In this document: positions 1-6,894 of the stretch, piece by piece
Position numbering within the stretch: position 1 is the stretch's first letter
Layout: every line of letters begins with the position of its first letter
From: a virus
IMG/VR virus record: IMGVR_UViG_3300027720_000011
Location: 1 to 47,296 of that record
DNA: 47,296 nucleotides
Reading direction: 5' to 3' (one strand)
Program-made: the position numbers and the translations under genes
Notes under the pieces: generated by a model
Told to the model about the DNA's origin: nothing
Seen by the model: the letters and a program-made list of their open reading frames with translations, nothing else
Databases searched by the model: none

Positions 1-308
1 TCGTATTGTTTTTCTACTTCGTCTGCTTCTTTTTCTAAATCTTCTTGCATTTCTTTTAAATAGCTATCAATCTTATCTAGGTCTGGAACTTTTGGGGTAT
101 AAAAATTATTAATATAATTAGTATTAGTATTACCAAATAGTATTCTGGTTATCAAATGAATCCCAAATCCTTGAAGGATAGATAAATGAATACTTGAAAC
201 AGATTCAAAAAGATAATTCCAAACAAGAGCTACAATCGTTCCATATATTAAACCAAATAGAATGTATGTTGTGGCAAGATTTAAATAGTCAAATTTTGGT
301 AATTTCAT
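1..308 (-). CDS. Membrane protein, 3' part cut by the window edge
   Basis: The reading frame starts at an ATG at 308 and runs off the left end, giving 102 visible residues. It opens MKLPKFDYLN and has a hydrophobic helix at about residues 11-32, a second weakly hydrophobic stretch near 40-60, then a charged, Glu/Lys-rich tail that looks helical. I do not recognise a family. The start overlaps the stop of the upstream gene as TAATG, so the two are probably translationally coupled. A small phage inner-membrane protein is the safest description. Confidence 0.6.
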   Translation of the reverse strand, partial: MKLPKFDYLNLATTYILFGLIYGTIVALVWNYLFESVSSIHLSILQGFGIHLITRILFGNTNTNYINNFYTPKVPDLDKIDSYLKEMQEDLEKEADEVEKQY

Positions 309-610
309 TATACTAGCCTATTCATAAAGATTGGAGTATATTCTCCTACATAAGAACCTATTACATTATAGTCAAAGTATTCAATAGCCTCTGTCTTTGG
401 GTCATCTGATTCAGAGAATTGTTGCATTAGGATTCTAATACATTTATCACTACAATAAATTGCAACTGGATTACCATTAAATGATTGCCCAATGCCTAGA
501 AAAGCCTTATCAAATCCATCAGCAAGTAAGATATCATCTTTATGGTCTGGATATTGCTCGTTAATAAACGATACGATTTTTTTAGAATGTTGTTGTGCTT
601 TTAATTTCAT
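308..610 (-). CDS. Conserved small phage protein (LADGFDKAFLGIG type)
   Basis: A 100-residue protein with the central motif LADGFDKAFLGIG, then a segment AIYCSDKCIRILMQ and a C-terminal part YVGEYTPIF. I recall this arrangement (D-G-F/L-x-x-A-F-I-G-I-G, then a tyrosine-rich end) from many small phage and bacterial proteins, all of unknown function. No catalytic motif is visible. It has its own sigma70-like promoter just upstream (619-647), with the -10 box 8 nt from the ATG, so it heads the last transcription unit before the window edge. Confidence 0.7.
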   Translation of the reverse strand: MKLKAQQHSKKIVSFINEQYPDHKDDILLADGFDKAFLGIGQSFNGNPVAIYCSDKCIRILMQQFSESDDPKTEAIEYFDYNVIGSYVGEYTPIFMNRLV

Positions 611-618
611 CTTGAATA

Positions 619-647
619 TTTATACCAGAGTTCTACTTTTAAAGCAA
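619..647 (-). promoter_or_regulatory. Sigma70-like promoter, short or no leader
   Basis: On the minus strand TTGCTT (647-642), a 17-nt spacer and TATAAA (624-619). The ATG of the gene at 610 lies 8 nt after the -10 box. The -10 region continues as TATAAATA, the form of a T4 late promoter, so early and late use cannot be separated by eye. Confidence 0.6.
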
Positions 648-650
648 GAA

Positions 651-803
651 CTATTCTTGGTTTGAATTTAATTCAATATCTTCAATAGCCCAACGGATAT
701 AGTCTAATGGAGTAGCACCTTTGTTTTCACCAGAGAGCTTATCTCCTGCAATCATCTCCTTAACCCTCTGCTCTAAATCTTCTAAGATTTGCCTTCTTTT
801 CAT
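651..803 (-). CDS. Small hypothetical protein, 50 aa
   Basis: The frame begins MKRRQILEDLEQRV and ends in ELNSNQE. It is a charged, probably helical protein; the middle reads GATPLDYIRWAIEDIE. The start is supported by an ATGA overlap with the stop of the upstream gene (800-985). Function unknown. Confidence 0.6.
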   Translation of the reverse strand: MKRRQILEDLEQRVKEMIAGDKLSGENKGATPLDYIRWAIEDIELNSNQE

Positions 804-985
804 TTTTTATTGATATACTTTTTAATCTTTTTTACCAGAGACTCTACCTTTTCAAGTTCTTTCCAATTTACGCCAGATATATTCTTATGGTTTTCATCGT
901 GCCATTTTACCAATGATAGCATATCGGCTTCTAAATCGAGTAAGTCTTTATTTATTTTTGTTACGATTGTCTTTTGATTTTCCAT
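800..985 (-). CDS. Small hypothetical protein, 61 aa
   Basis: A lysine- and glutamate-rich, predicted all-helical protein ending in KKIKKYINKK. The middle segment SLVKWHDENHKN resembles WYDENKDN in its neighbour at 987-1169; the two may be diverged paralogues or share a helix-forming motif. No family recognised. It overlaps the next gene by ATGA. Confidence 0.55.
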   Translation of the reverse strand: MENQKTIVTKINKDLLDLEADMLSLVKWHDENHKNISGVNWKELEKVESLVKKIKKYINKK

Positions 986-986
986 A

Positions 987-1169
987 TTATCCTAAAAGTT
1001 TTCCCAGCATTATATTCTCTTCTTCGTCTCGCTTTAGAATGTAGCTAAACTTTCTGTAAAATTCATTTAATTTTAAACCAACACTCGCTGGAATAGTGTT
1101 ATCTTTATTTTCATCATACCAAGCCACAAACTCTTGCATTGTCCTAATCGCTTTAACTTCTTCTTCCAT
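987..1169 (-). CDS. Small hypothetical protein, 60 aa
   Basis: The protein starts MEEEVKAIRTMQEF and contains VAWYDENKDN, similar to a segment of the downstream neighbour. A weak promoter-like pair (TTGAAG, 15 nt, TATAGT) sits 8 nt before the ATG on the minus strand (1178-1204). Function unknown. Confidence 0.55.
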   Translation of the reverse strand: MEEEVKAIRTMQEFVAWYDENKDNTIPASVGLKLNEFYRKFSYILKRDEEENIMLGKLLG

Positions 1170-1189
1170 ACTCTTATACTATACTGGAT

Positions 1190-1390
1190 TTATTTTTTCT
1201 TCAACTTTAATTTTGCGTGATCTGAGAATAAGTTTGGATTGTCCTTGTAAAGTATTTCTAATGAAGTTTTTGCAAATGCTCTGAGTTCTTTTTCGTCTTT
1301 GATAGCGTCAATAATTTTTTTTGCCATTAGAGCAAATGTTTTTTGTTCTTTATCGAGTCCTTTTTCGATTTTTGACTTTACTTTTCCCAT
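1190..1390 (-). CDS. Small basic hypothetical protein, 66 aa
   Basis: A lysine-rich protein (starts MGKVKSKIEKG, ends KLKLKKK) with no cysteines and a predicted helical fold. It overlaps the upstream frame (1350-1589) by 41 nt in another frame, which is long for this genome, so its start may lie further in. Function unknown. Confidence 0.5.
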   Translation of the reverse strand: MGKVKSKIEKGLDKEQKTFALMAKKIIDAIKDEKELRAFAKTSLEILYKDNPNLFSDHAKLKLKKK

Positions 1391-1589
1391 CTAACTTATT
1401 ACACTTATCTTGGGATTCAGCTATCTCAAGCCCACGAATTAAAGCGTGATTGAATCCAATATTGATGTATTGTTCTTCTGTGATAACTTCTCGCCCAATA
1501 GAAGCAAGATAGTTTTGAGTATCTGTATCTAGTTCTATGTCAGCATCATAGACGCTCTTTTTCTTAAATTTTCCAACTTTGATTTTCAT
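1350..1589 (-). CDS. Small hypothetical protein, 79 aa
   Basis: I place the start at the ATG at 1589 (MKIKVGKFKKK), one base after the upstream stop codon, rather than at an earlier ATG inside the upstream gene. The middle contains EVITEEQYINIGFNHAL, and the C-terminus is strongly basic (KNRKRTR). No recognised family. Confidence 0.5.
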   Translation of the reverse strand: MKIKVGKFKKKSVYDADIELDTDTQNYLASIGREVITEEQYINIGFNHALIRGLEIAESQDKCNKLDGKSKVKNRKRTR

Positions 1590-1590
1590 T

Positions 1591-1782
1591 TTAGAATTTA
1601 AATTCAAATTGCTCTGCTTTAACTATACTATCTGGCTCAAACTTTTCTACATATAGTTTATATAGATTTTCATTAGTCAAGTAGTTAATTTGATTAACTA
1701 ATCTACCAAGTAATTTTTCTTGACTTTCTTTAGAAAAAGCCTCTTTTAACTTTCTAATCATTGTTGTTCTATCGTTAATCAT
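1591..1782 (-). CDS. Small hypothetical protein, 63 aa
   Basis: A helical protein beginning MINDRTTMIRKL, with the segment LLGRLVNQINYLTNENLYKL and an acidic/aromatic end (EQFEFKF). It overlaps the upstream gene by 8 nt and the next gene starts within 2 nt of its stop, so it belongs to the same operon. Unknown function. Confidence 0.55.
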   Translation of the reverse strand: MINDRTTMIRKLKEAFSKESQEKLLGRLVNQINYLTNENLYKLYVEKFEPDSIVKAEQFEFKF

Positions 1783-1984
1783 TTTGTTCCTCCAATAAAA
1801 ATTCTGGAATCATCTCTTCTTTTGCGTCCTTATCTTCACTAATACGAATCCAATTTGCTAGATCACCATATTTAATTCCTTGCATTAAATCTTCATAAAG
1901 AGCTTCTGTGGCGTGTCTTACCATATCTTCATTATCCATATCTACAATATAGTTTAAATCTAAAGAAATTCGTCCTAATTTCAT
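1775..1984 (-). CDS. Conserved small phage protein, 69 aa
   Basis: The sequence runs MKLGRISLDLNYIVD, then a Glu/Asp-rich helix with HATEALYEDLMQ, and ends EEMIPEFLLEE. I recall this pattern (beta strand with Y-V-V-D/N, helix, terminal I-P-E-F-L) from small proteins of large phages; function unknown. It is coupled to the upstream gene by overlap (ATG at 1984-1982, TGA at 1983-1981). Confidence 0.6.
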   Translation of the reverse strand: MKLGRISLDLNYIVDMDNEDMVRHATEALYEDLMQGIKYGDLANWIRISEDKDAKEEMIPEFLLEEQND

Positions 1985-2139
1985 TTTGCGTTCTTATGCT
2001 CCATTATAAATTCACTAGCTTGCTCAAGAGCATTAACAAAGTGCATTGTTCTACAATCTTGAGGACAATCCTCATCAGCTTGAATAACAAGCTCCTCTAA
2101 AATTTTAATTGCTTTATCCATTTCTTTATTATAGTTCAT
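1981..2139 (-). CDS. Small hypothetical protein, 52 aa
   Basis: A 52-residue frame starting MNYNKEMDKAIK. It holds a two-cysteine motif, CPQDC, followed by RTMHFVNALEQA, which suggests a small helical protein, perhaps metal-binding. The stop overlaps the start of the next gene (ATGA), which supports translation. Function unknown. Confidence 0.6.
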   Translation of the reverse strand: MNYNKEMDKAIKILEELVIQADEDCPQDCRTMHFVNALEQASEFIMEHKNAK

Positions 2140-2151
2140 TTTATCTTAAAG

Positions 2152-2355
2152 TCAATTAAAACCTAATGATGGTCTTTCGTCTTTGCTAAACAATTCTATA
2201 ATACGAATATTACTTACCAAGTGCCAATCATTATTGATCTTCATACACTTTTCTGCTGGAGAAATCTCTGATACCTTACCTTCTTGAATAGCGTGTCTAT
2301 TTATAGGAAAGTTTATAAAAAGTATTTTGCGATCTATTAAGTCTTTTAATTTCAT
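2152..2355 (-). CDS. Small conserved phage protein, 67 aa
   Basis: A small beta-rich protein with the core EISPAEKCMKINNDWHL and VSNIRIIELF. The pattern S-P-x-x-K-x-x-K-I-x-x-x-W-x-x-V resembles a small phage family that I know only as hypothetical. It overlaps the upstream gene by 4 nt. Confidence 0.6.
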   Translation of the reverse strand: MKLKDLIDRKILFINFPINRHAIQEGKVSEISPAEKCMKINNDWHLVSNIRIIELFSKDERPSLGFN

Positions 2356-2528
2356 TTATTTAAATCCGAGTAGTATATATCAATCTTGTCTTTGAGTTCT
2401 GCCATTTTATTGCCAGCATCCCAATAGATAGAAAGTTCATCCATAGCTTTTTGATCGTCAAGAAGTTCGCTGGTTAAAGCTAGAGCTAACTCTAATTCAG
2501 CATCAGTAAAAAAAGATGTTACTTTCAT
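2352..2528 (-). CDS. Small hypothetical protein, 58 aa
   Basis: I choose the ATG at 2528 (MKVTSFFTDAELE), because it makes an ATGA overlap with the preceding stop; the longer frame would start inside the upstream gene. The protein is acidic and helical, with LALALTSELLDDQ. No family recognised. Confidence 0.55.
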   Translation of the reverse strand: MKVTSFFTDAELELALALTSELLDDQKAMDELSIYWDAGNKMAELKDKIDIYYSDLNK

Positions 2529-3205
2529 TTTGCAAATGGTTTTAAAACATAACCCCAATAATCACTATCGGGTTGCTTTTGAATATCGTCCCACATAATA
2601 CATCTAGCAATATAAGATGGAACATTTAATTTGTCGCAGTTGTCAACCCAATGCTTTTCCATAGCTTTGTATTTTGCAACTCCAATTTTTGATTTGCTAT
2701 ACTTTAAATTTTCCATACCATAAAAGCGAAGATGGTGAACATCGCCACATAAAACTCTTGTTAAGATAGGAGTAATCATCTCAAGTGCAAAACTTACCTT
2801 TGCGTAGCTCAAGCCACGAATACGCTCAACAAGGCTATCACGAACCTTTACATAATGTTTTTTATTGTAGCAAGCGAAGTCTTTTGGATTCTGCCAGAAG
2901 TCTTTTGCAAAATCCCAAATGTAATCTGTGCGTTCATTCTGACAACCAACTCCAGAACGAGTAAGACGCTTTAGTAATTCCTTGCGATTATATCTCCAAT
3001 AAATAAAGTCACGAATAGCAAGATAACCTTTGATATTACCTTCCCAAGTGGTATGCACCGAGCAAAAGGCGAAAAGATAACGCCTAAAAATATCATCATT
3101 GGTTAAGGGTTTAAGGGTTTCCCAATACTGCTTGTAGGCTTCTACCTTATGGGTATGAAGCTCTTTGAAGCTGGCGAAAAACTGATCTGGTTTAGTTGTA
3201 TCCAT
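2525..3205 (-). CDS. Predicted helix-hairpin-helix glycosylase-like phage protein
   Basis: A 226-residue helical protein. The segment RIRGLSYAKVSFALEM (about residues 129-144) is followed by LCGDVHHLRFYG (about 153-164). This spacing resembles the helix-hairpin-helix and the catalytic-Asp region (L-D-x-H-V/I-L-R) of HhH-GPD DNA glycosylases such as 8-oxoguanine glycosylases, and I recall similar proteins in cyanophages. By that reading D156 would be the catalytic aspartate and no catalytic lysine is obvious. A base-repair role is an inference; a structural DNA-binding role is also possible. It has its own promoter at 3212-3239. Confidence 0.5.
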   Translation of the reverse strand: MDTTKPDQFFASFKELHTHKVEAYKQYWETLKPLTNDDIFRRYLFAFCSVHTTWEGNIKGYLAIRDFIYWRYNRKELLKRLTRSGVGCQNERTDYIWDFAKDFWQNPKDFACYNKKHYVKVRDSLVERIRGLSYAKVSFALEMITPILTRVLCGDVHHLRFYGMENLKYSKSKIGVAKYKAMEKHWVDNCDKLNVPSYIARCIMWDDIQKQPDSDYWGYVLKPFAK

Positions 3206-3211
3206 ATCTCA

Positions 3212-3239
3212 AATATAATTGAATTTTAATTAAAGTCAA
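3212..3239 (-). promoter_or_regulatory. Sigma70-like promoter, leaderless geometry
   Basis: On the minus strand TTGACT (3239-3234), 16-nt spacer, TATATT (3217-3212), then only 6 nt to the ATG at 3205. The spacer shares AATTAAAATTCA with the rIIA promoter at 11624-11652, so the two promoters look related. Confidence 0.6.
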
Positions 3240-3245
3240 AGAAAA

Positions 3246-3461
3246 TTATTGTATAACCCATACAATCTTGTCAAAGTGTTTGCTATCAGCATCTAATACT
3301 TCTTCGTGACTACCATAATACCATTCGTTATTTCTGTCTTGAAGTATTTTTGTTGGTCTTAATAGTGTGGTATCATCTAAACCGCCCTCATATCCTCTCA
3401 CGCATATATGAGTTTCTGGTGGCAAATCTTTAAGATGATTAATAAGTTCTCTTGCCGTCAT
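3246..3461 (-). CDS. Conserved small protein, 71 aa (GYEGGLDD type)
   Basis: The protein begins MTARELINHLKDLPPET, followed by a strand with VRGYEGGLDD and a C-terminal WYYGSHEE. I recall proteins of this form (helix, L-P-P-D-T, V-x-G-Y-E-x-G-F/Y-D-D) from many phages and bacteria without a known function. It overlaps the upstream gene by 23 nt. Confidence 0.65.
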   Translation of the reverse strand: MTARELINHLKDLPPETHICVRGYEGGLDDTTLLRPTKILQDRNNEWYYGSHEEVLDADSKHFDKIVWVIQ

Positions 3462-3633
3462 ATTCCATCCAATTTCTTGCGTGATAAGGACTTGGGAAAG
3501 TTTTTAATAGTTTAGCATCAATAAAATCAACATTAGGATAGTTGTCTTTACGAGTTTCCTCATAAGCTCCCCACAATTCAAGATCATTTCCAAATTCATC
3601 CTCTAATTGTTTTATGTATCTAATTACTTTCAT
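3439..3633 (-). CDS. Small hypothetical protein, 64 aa
   Basis: Starts MKVIRYIKQLEDEFG and ends HARNWMEYDGKRTY; mixed alpha/beta, aromatic-rich C-terminus. Both ends overlap neighbouring frames (23 nt downstream, 14 nt upstream), typical of this compressed block. No family recognised. Confidence 0.5.
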   Translation of the reverse strand: MKVIRYIKQLEDEFGNDLELWGAYEETRKDNYPNVDFIDAKLLKTFPSPYHARNWMEYDGKRTY

Positions 3634-3790
3634 ATTTTCCTAAGAAATCATTTGCGTCTTTTAATTTATTAAATGTCTTAACTCTAATAGTTTTAACTAC
3701 TGGAACTTTATAGATTGAAAAAGACTGAACATAATTTCCATCCTTGTCCTTGTCTTGCTCTACATAATATGTATATTTAATTTTGTTCAT
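3620..3790 (-). CDS. Small hypothetical protein, 56 aa
   Basis: A frame starting MNKIKYTYYVEQDKDKDG and ending FLGKYESN. It is beta-rich at the start and basic in the middle. The ATG overlaps the upstream stop as ATGA, which supports the start. Unknown function. Confidence 0.55.
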   Translation of the reverse strand: MNKIKYTYYVEQDKDKDGNYVQSFSIYKVPVVKTIRVKTFNKLKDANDFLGKYESN

Positions 3791-4077
3791 ATAATAACTA
3801 TATTGATCTTTGCATTAAGTTTATAAACTTTATTGCCCTGCTTTTCATCGGGGTCATTAATTGTATTTCTTTTCTTGTCAGAGAAACTATATGCCTTACC
3901 ATCATCTAAGTCAACAATATTTGCACCAGTAAAATTAGGTACTCTAATCTTCATATATATTGAGTGATTGCCTCGCTGAACAGATTCGGGGTCAAAGAAA
4001 GAGAATACTTCGCCTTCTTTGAGTTTATCAAAATCAATCATAGCCTCTTTGTCTTGTGACGATATTACATATTTCAT
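3787..4077 (-). CDS. Small hypothetical protein, 96 aa
   Basis: A beta-rich protein, MKYVISSQDKEAMIDFDKLKEG and then VFSFFDPES, SIYMKIRV and ANIVDLDDGKAYSF. The arrangement (a short helix, E-G-E-x-F, then strands ending in M-K-I) resembles small beta-barrel phage proteins that I know only as hypothetical. It is coupled to the next gene by ATGA overlap. Confidence 0.55.
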   Translation of the reverse strand: MKYVISSQDKEAMIDFDKLKEGEVFSFFDPESVQRGNHSIYMKIRVPNFTGANIVDLDDGKAYSFSDKKRNTINDPDEKQGNKVYKLNAKINIVII

Positions 4078-4089
4078 ATTTTTTATCTC

Positions 4090-4392
4090 CTAGAATGGTC
4101 TATAACTATACATTCGTTCTGCTATTTTGTAAAGAAAATCTTTATTCATAACCGAAAATTTATATTTCTTTTGAAACTTCTCTAGCCTAATTTTATTGAT
4201 TGTCTCTTTCCCAAAGTCTCCGATTTTACTTTCGTCTGTTACTAGGTATTCTCCTTTTTTTAAATTGAATAAACTCATTATTTCTTCGATCTGATCTTCA
4301 TACTTGTCTATTTTGCTTGAACCTGCAAACTCAATAATTTCACCATCATATGAAATCATTTTTCCTTTTGTAAAATCGTATCTAGGCTTCAT
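4090..4392 (-). CDS. Hypothetical protein, 100 aa
   Basis: A mixed alpha/beta, lysine-rich protein beginning MKPRYDFTKGKMISYDG with the segment KKGEYLVTDESKIG. No motif recognised. The start makes an ATGA overlap with the 49-residue gene upstream. Confidence 0.55.
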   Translation of the reverse strand: MKPRYDFTKGKMISYDGEIIEFAGSSKIDKYEDQIEEIMSLFNLKKGEYLVTDESKIGDFGKETINKIRLEKFQKKYKFSVMNKDFLYKIAERMYSYRPF

Positions 4393-4538
4393 TTTGATCT
4401 TTCTATCAAATGATCTAATTTTAGCATAATTTCTTCAAAAGAAAAATGCGATGGGTCTTTATCTTTAAGGTGATGTAATGCTTTATCTATTTTTATTAAT
4501 TCATCTCTAGTGAACCAAATGTCATATAAATCATTCAT
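4389..4538 (-). CDS. Small hypothetical protein, 49 aa
   Basis: A frame with MNDLYDIWFTRDELIKIDKA followed by HHLKDKDPSHFSFEEI. The pattern (short acidic start, two helices separated by a His/Asp-rich turn) suggests a two-helix protein. Its stop overlaps the next start and it begins one base after the upstream stop, so it fits the operon exactly. Confidence 0.55.
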   Translation of the reverse strand: MNDLYDIWFTRDELIKIDKALHHLKDKDPSHFSFEEIMLKLDHLIERSK

Positions 4539-4784
4539 TTATCTACTCCATTGAAACTCAAAAATCCAACCCAACCAATTAAATCCACATTCAGTAAAGT
4601 ATTTACTATTCATATAAAAAAATTTAGGCAATAATTTAAATTGAAATGAATTTAAAATATAAAGCCCCATATCTTTATATCTAATACGATAGTAGACTTT
4701 ACTAACAAACCTACCTTGAGCCTTCATAGCTTTCTCAAACTCTTCGCTTGTCACTTCTTTTTTCCACTTTTTTATCTTCTTCAT
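4539..4784 (-). CDS. Hypothetical protein, 81 aa, aromatic-rich
   Basis: The N-terminus is basic (MKKIKKWKKEVTSEEFE), the C-terminal half is rich in Phe, Tyr and Trp (FNWLGWIFEFQWSR). It may sit at a membrane surface, but no full transmembrane helix is visible. Function unknown. Confidence 0.55.
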   Translation of the reverse strand: MKKIKKWKKEVTSEEFEKAMKAQGRFVSKVYYRIRYKDMGLYILNSFQFKLLPKFFYMNSKYFTECGFNWLGWIFEFQWSR

Positions 4785-4893
4785 ATACTTTTTTAATTAA
4801 TTTATTTATATCGCTTGCTAACTGATACAAAGATTGATTGATTCCAGTTAAGTTTTTGTTAACATCTACTAATATTTGTTCTTGAATTGTCAT
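4735..4893 (-). CDS. Small hypothetical protein, 52 aa
   Basis: A frame MTIQEQILVDVNKNLTG then INQSLYQLASDINKL and a basic tail. The heptad-like spacing of Ile/Leu/Val suggests a short coiled coil. The 50-nt overlap with the downstream gene in another frame lowers confidence, but without it the 4785-4893 stretch would be empty, which is unusual in this block. Confidence 0.45.
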   Translation of the reverse strand: MTIQEQILVDVNKNLTGINQSLYQLASDINKLIKKVYEEDKKVEKRSDKRRV

Positions 4894-4896
4894 AAT

Positions 4897-5571
4897 TTAA
4901 TCCCATAAGTCTTTAAAGTAAAGTCCGAGCAAAAGAAGTCCATTCCTTTGACGCTCATAGGCTTTATTTAATTTTGAGTAATCTGGTTGAATGTTATCCT
5001 TGCTTTCAAACTCAACCAAACTTGTTCCGTCTCCTTGAGGAGTCAGAAACATTTGTCTATCTTCGATAGGGTCGAAGCCCTCTGGATAAACTTCATAGAG
5101 TCTATCTAAATTAATATCTATGTTATCTTCATCTACTATCATTTGAAGTGCAAAAATAATTTCATCTAAAACATATTCATATTCTTTTTGATCTAAAGAA
5201 ATTTCCATACCAGTTGTTTTATCTTTATAACATCCAAGTGTTTCGTTAAATTCAAAATTGTTTTGCTCTCCAACATAAGGCACGATCTTACCATCAACAA
5301 TTAAATGATGACGATTAGCAAGACTATTATAGTTTTTGCGAAGGTGTTTGATTCTCGGAAGTATAAACTTTGCGATAGCTTGAGGGAGATTCCAGCAATC
5401 ACTATCAGAATATCCACGAATTAATCTTTGAAGTTTATTCTTTAATCCCCACTTAACATTAAGATAAGTATGAGAGTAATAATTAACCTCACCTAGAAAC
5501 CAATTTATAATAGGATTCTTGTGAAATCTAAAAGATCGCATCAATTCTTCAAATGTTTTTCTTTCACTCAT
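4897..5571 (-). CDS. Conserved phage protein, 224 aa (RGYSDSD type)
   Basis: The N-terminal third contains LIRGYSDSDCWNLPQAIAKFILPRI in two parts (about residues 49-73), followed by an acidic middle and a C-terminus ending LLLGLYFKDLWD. I recall the combination R-G-Y/W-S/D-D-x-D-x-W-x-L-x-x-x-I-A-K/R and a terminal G-x-Y-F-x-x-L-W from many large phages; it is consistently unannotated. No enzymatic motif. It overlaps the upstream gene by 4 nt. Confidence 0.65.
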   Translation of the reverse strand: MSERKTFEELMRSFRFHKNPIINWFLGEVNYYSHTYLNVKWGLKNKLQRLIRGYSDSDCWNLPQAIAKFILPRIKHLRKNYNSLANRHHLIVDGKIVPYVGEQNNFEFNETLGCYKDKTTGMEISLDQKEYEYVLDEIIFALQMIVDEDNIDINLDRLYEVYPEGFDPIEDRQMFLTPQGDGTSLVEFESKDNIQPDYSKLNKAYERQRNGLLLLGLYFKDLWD

Positions 5572-5915
5572 AATTTATTTAAGGTTTCTCTTACTGAGTC
5601 TAACACTTCTTTAATGTCTTGTAAAGAGAATGATTTAGCTCCACCATTAAAACTATAACCTTCTTTATCTTTATTAAAAGTAACCATTAGTTTAGTTTCA
5701 GCATAAGTATAATTGCTTCCATTCCAAGAGCTTCCTTGAGCTTCTTTCCCATAAAAATATGCGGTTGCCGTTGGGTTTTTATCATTAAGATTATACATAC
5801 GAATAGTTACTGCATCACAAGGAAATTTATCCGTGGATGTTTTATTAATAATTTGTGCAGATGGAACAACGCCCTTAACTCTGCTATTCTTTTCCCAAAA
5901 TATTTTATGTTTCAT
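5568..5915 (-). CDS. Hypothetical protein, 115 aa
   Basis: A beta-rich protein with DAVTIRMYNLNDKNP, AYFYGKEAQGSSW and a C-terminal helix SLQDIKEVLDSVRETL. No family recognised. Both ends overlap neighbours by 4 nt. Confidence 0.55.
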   Translation of the reverse strand: MKHKIFWEKNSRVKGVVPSAQIINKTSTDKFPCDAVTIRMYNLNDKNPTATAYFYGKEAQGSSWNGSNYTYAETKLMVTFNKDKEGYSFNGGAKSFSLQDIKEVLDSVRETLNKL

Positions 5916-6241
5916 AAACCTTCCTCCTTACATTTTTCTTCGTAATCCTTTATAGTTTTATAATCATCCCAACGCCCAGCGTTGGCTAGAATATTACTTG
6001 TAAGCATTACTCGATGTTCTCCCTCTTTTTTACTATCTTTTTCATCATATGTCAAGGTAATTAAACCCAATCCATAATCATCATAGTCTAAAACTTTTAA
6101 ATCTACTCCTTCTTTCTCTTCTTGATCTAAAAGAGATTCGATTGCTCTTGTGGTAGCTTCTGTATATCTATCAGACTTTTTAATATCTTTCTCTAAAACT
6201 ACTTTAGCTAACCAATTATGTCCACTCACAAAAAAGTTCAT
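5912..6241 (-). CDS. Hypothetical protein, 109 aa
   Basis: I take the ATG at 6241 (MNFFVSGHNWLAKV), which follows the upstream stop by one base; the longer frame would start with MILKMMKM inside the upstream gene. The protein is alpha/beta with LDYDDYGLGLITLTYDE. Unknown function. Confidence 0.55.
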   Translation of the reverse strand: MNFFVSGHNWLAKVVLEKDIKKSDRYTEATTRAIESLLDQEEKEGVDLKVLDYDDYGLGLITLTYDEKDSKKEGEHRVMLTSNILANAGRWDDYKTIKDYEEKCKEEGL

Positions 6242-6242
6242 A

Positions 6243-6518
6243 TTAGTATGCAAAGTTATCATCTCCGTCATCTTCATCATCTTCAAAATCATAAGACTTT
6301 TCTTGTTCTTCTTTTAGTCTAAACCAGATATTGACTTTATCTTTAATTTGTTTATGCTGTAAATTAACAAACTCTAATGGACACTTTTCTAATCGTGACA
6401 TTATAATTTCTGCAAATTGAACATCTGTATTAATAAATAAACTTGCATCTGCTTCAACCCATTCATATGATTCAGCATATTCTTCGCAGATCGTTTGAAT
6501 TTTAGGATGTAGTTTCAT
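6243..6518 (-). CDS. Hypothetical acidic-tailed protein, 91 aa
   Basis: Starts MKLHPKIQTICEEYAESYEW and ends in a run of Asp/Glu (DFEDDEDDGDDNFAY), an acidic tail typical of small phage proteins that bind basic partners or mimic nucleic acid. That last point is inference. Overlaps the upstream gene by 4 nt. Confidence 0.55.
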   Translation of the reverse strand: MKLHPKIQTICEEYAESYEWVEADASLFINTDVQFAEIIMSRLEKCPLEFVNLQHKQIKDKVNIWFRLKEEQEKSYDFEDDEDDGDDNFAY

Positions 6519-6709
6519 AGGTCTTTTAAATCAATCTTTTCTACTTCTTCTACTTCATTATGAACTTTGCCACGAATTTCAGCTAACAGATTAACTACTG
6601 AGTCTAAATCGTGTTCGCTAGATTCAGTCGTATCAAAATCAATTAGCTCTTGGATATGAGTAATATCCTCAATTATTAAATCAATTTTATCAATTATTTT
6701 CTTTTTCAT
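6515..6709 (-). CDS. Small helical hypothetical protein, 64 aa
   Basis: A Glu/Asp-rich, heptad-patterned protein starting MKKKIIDKIDLIIEDITHI, likely a short coiled coil. It sits between two 4-nt overlaps in the operon. No family recognised. Confidence 0.5.
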   Translation of the reverse strand: MKKKIIDKIDLIIEDITHIQELIDFDTTESSEHDLDSVVNLLAEIRGKVHNEVEEVEKIDLKDL

Positions 6710-6894
6710 TTGTCTTGAGTCTCCATTTTTAGATTATCTAACTCTTTCTCATTTAAGTCAAGAGCAGAAGGATGAATTGTTAGTGTCATATCCAGATGAG
6801 GCACAAAACAATAAAACATTTTAATATTACTATCATAGCTTAAAACTTCCATTGGAGTCCCATATTTAATTGTTTTAACATTAAACTTTTTCAA
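6706..6894 (-). CDS. Small hypothetical protein, 62 aa
   Basis: A mixed protein, MKKFNVKTIKYGTPMEV then YCFVPHLDMTLTIHPSAL. It starts 14 nt inside the end of the AAA+ ATPase gene and may therefore depend on its translation. Unknown function. Confidence 0.5.
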   Translation of the reverse strand: MKKFNVKTIKYGTPMEVLSYDSNIKMFYCFVPHLDMTLTIHPSALDLNEKELDNLKMETQDK

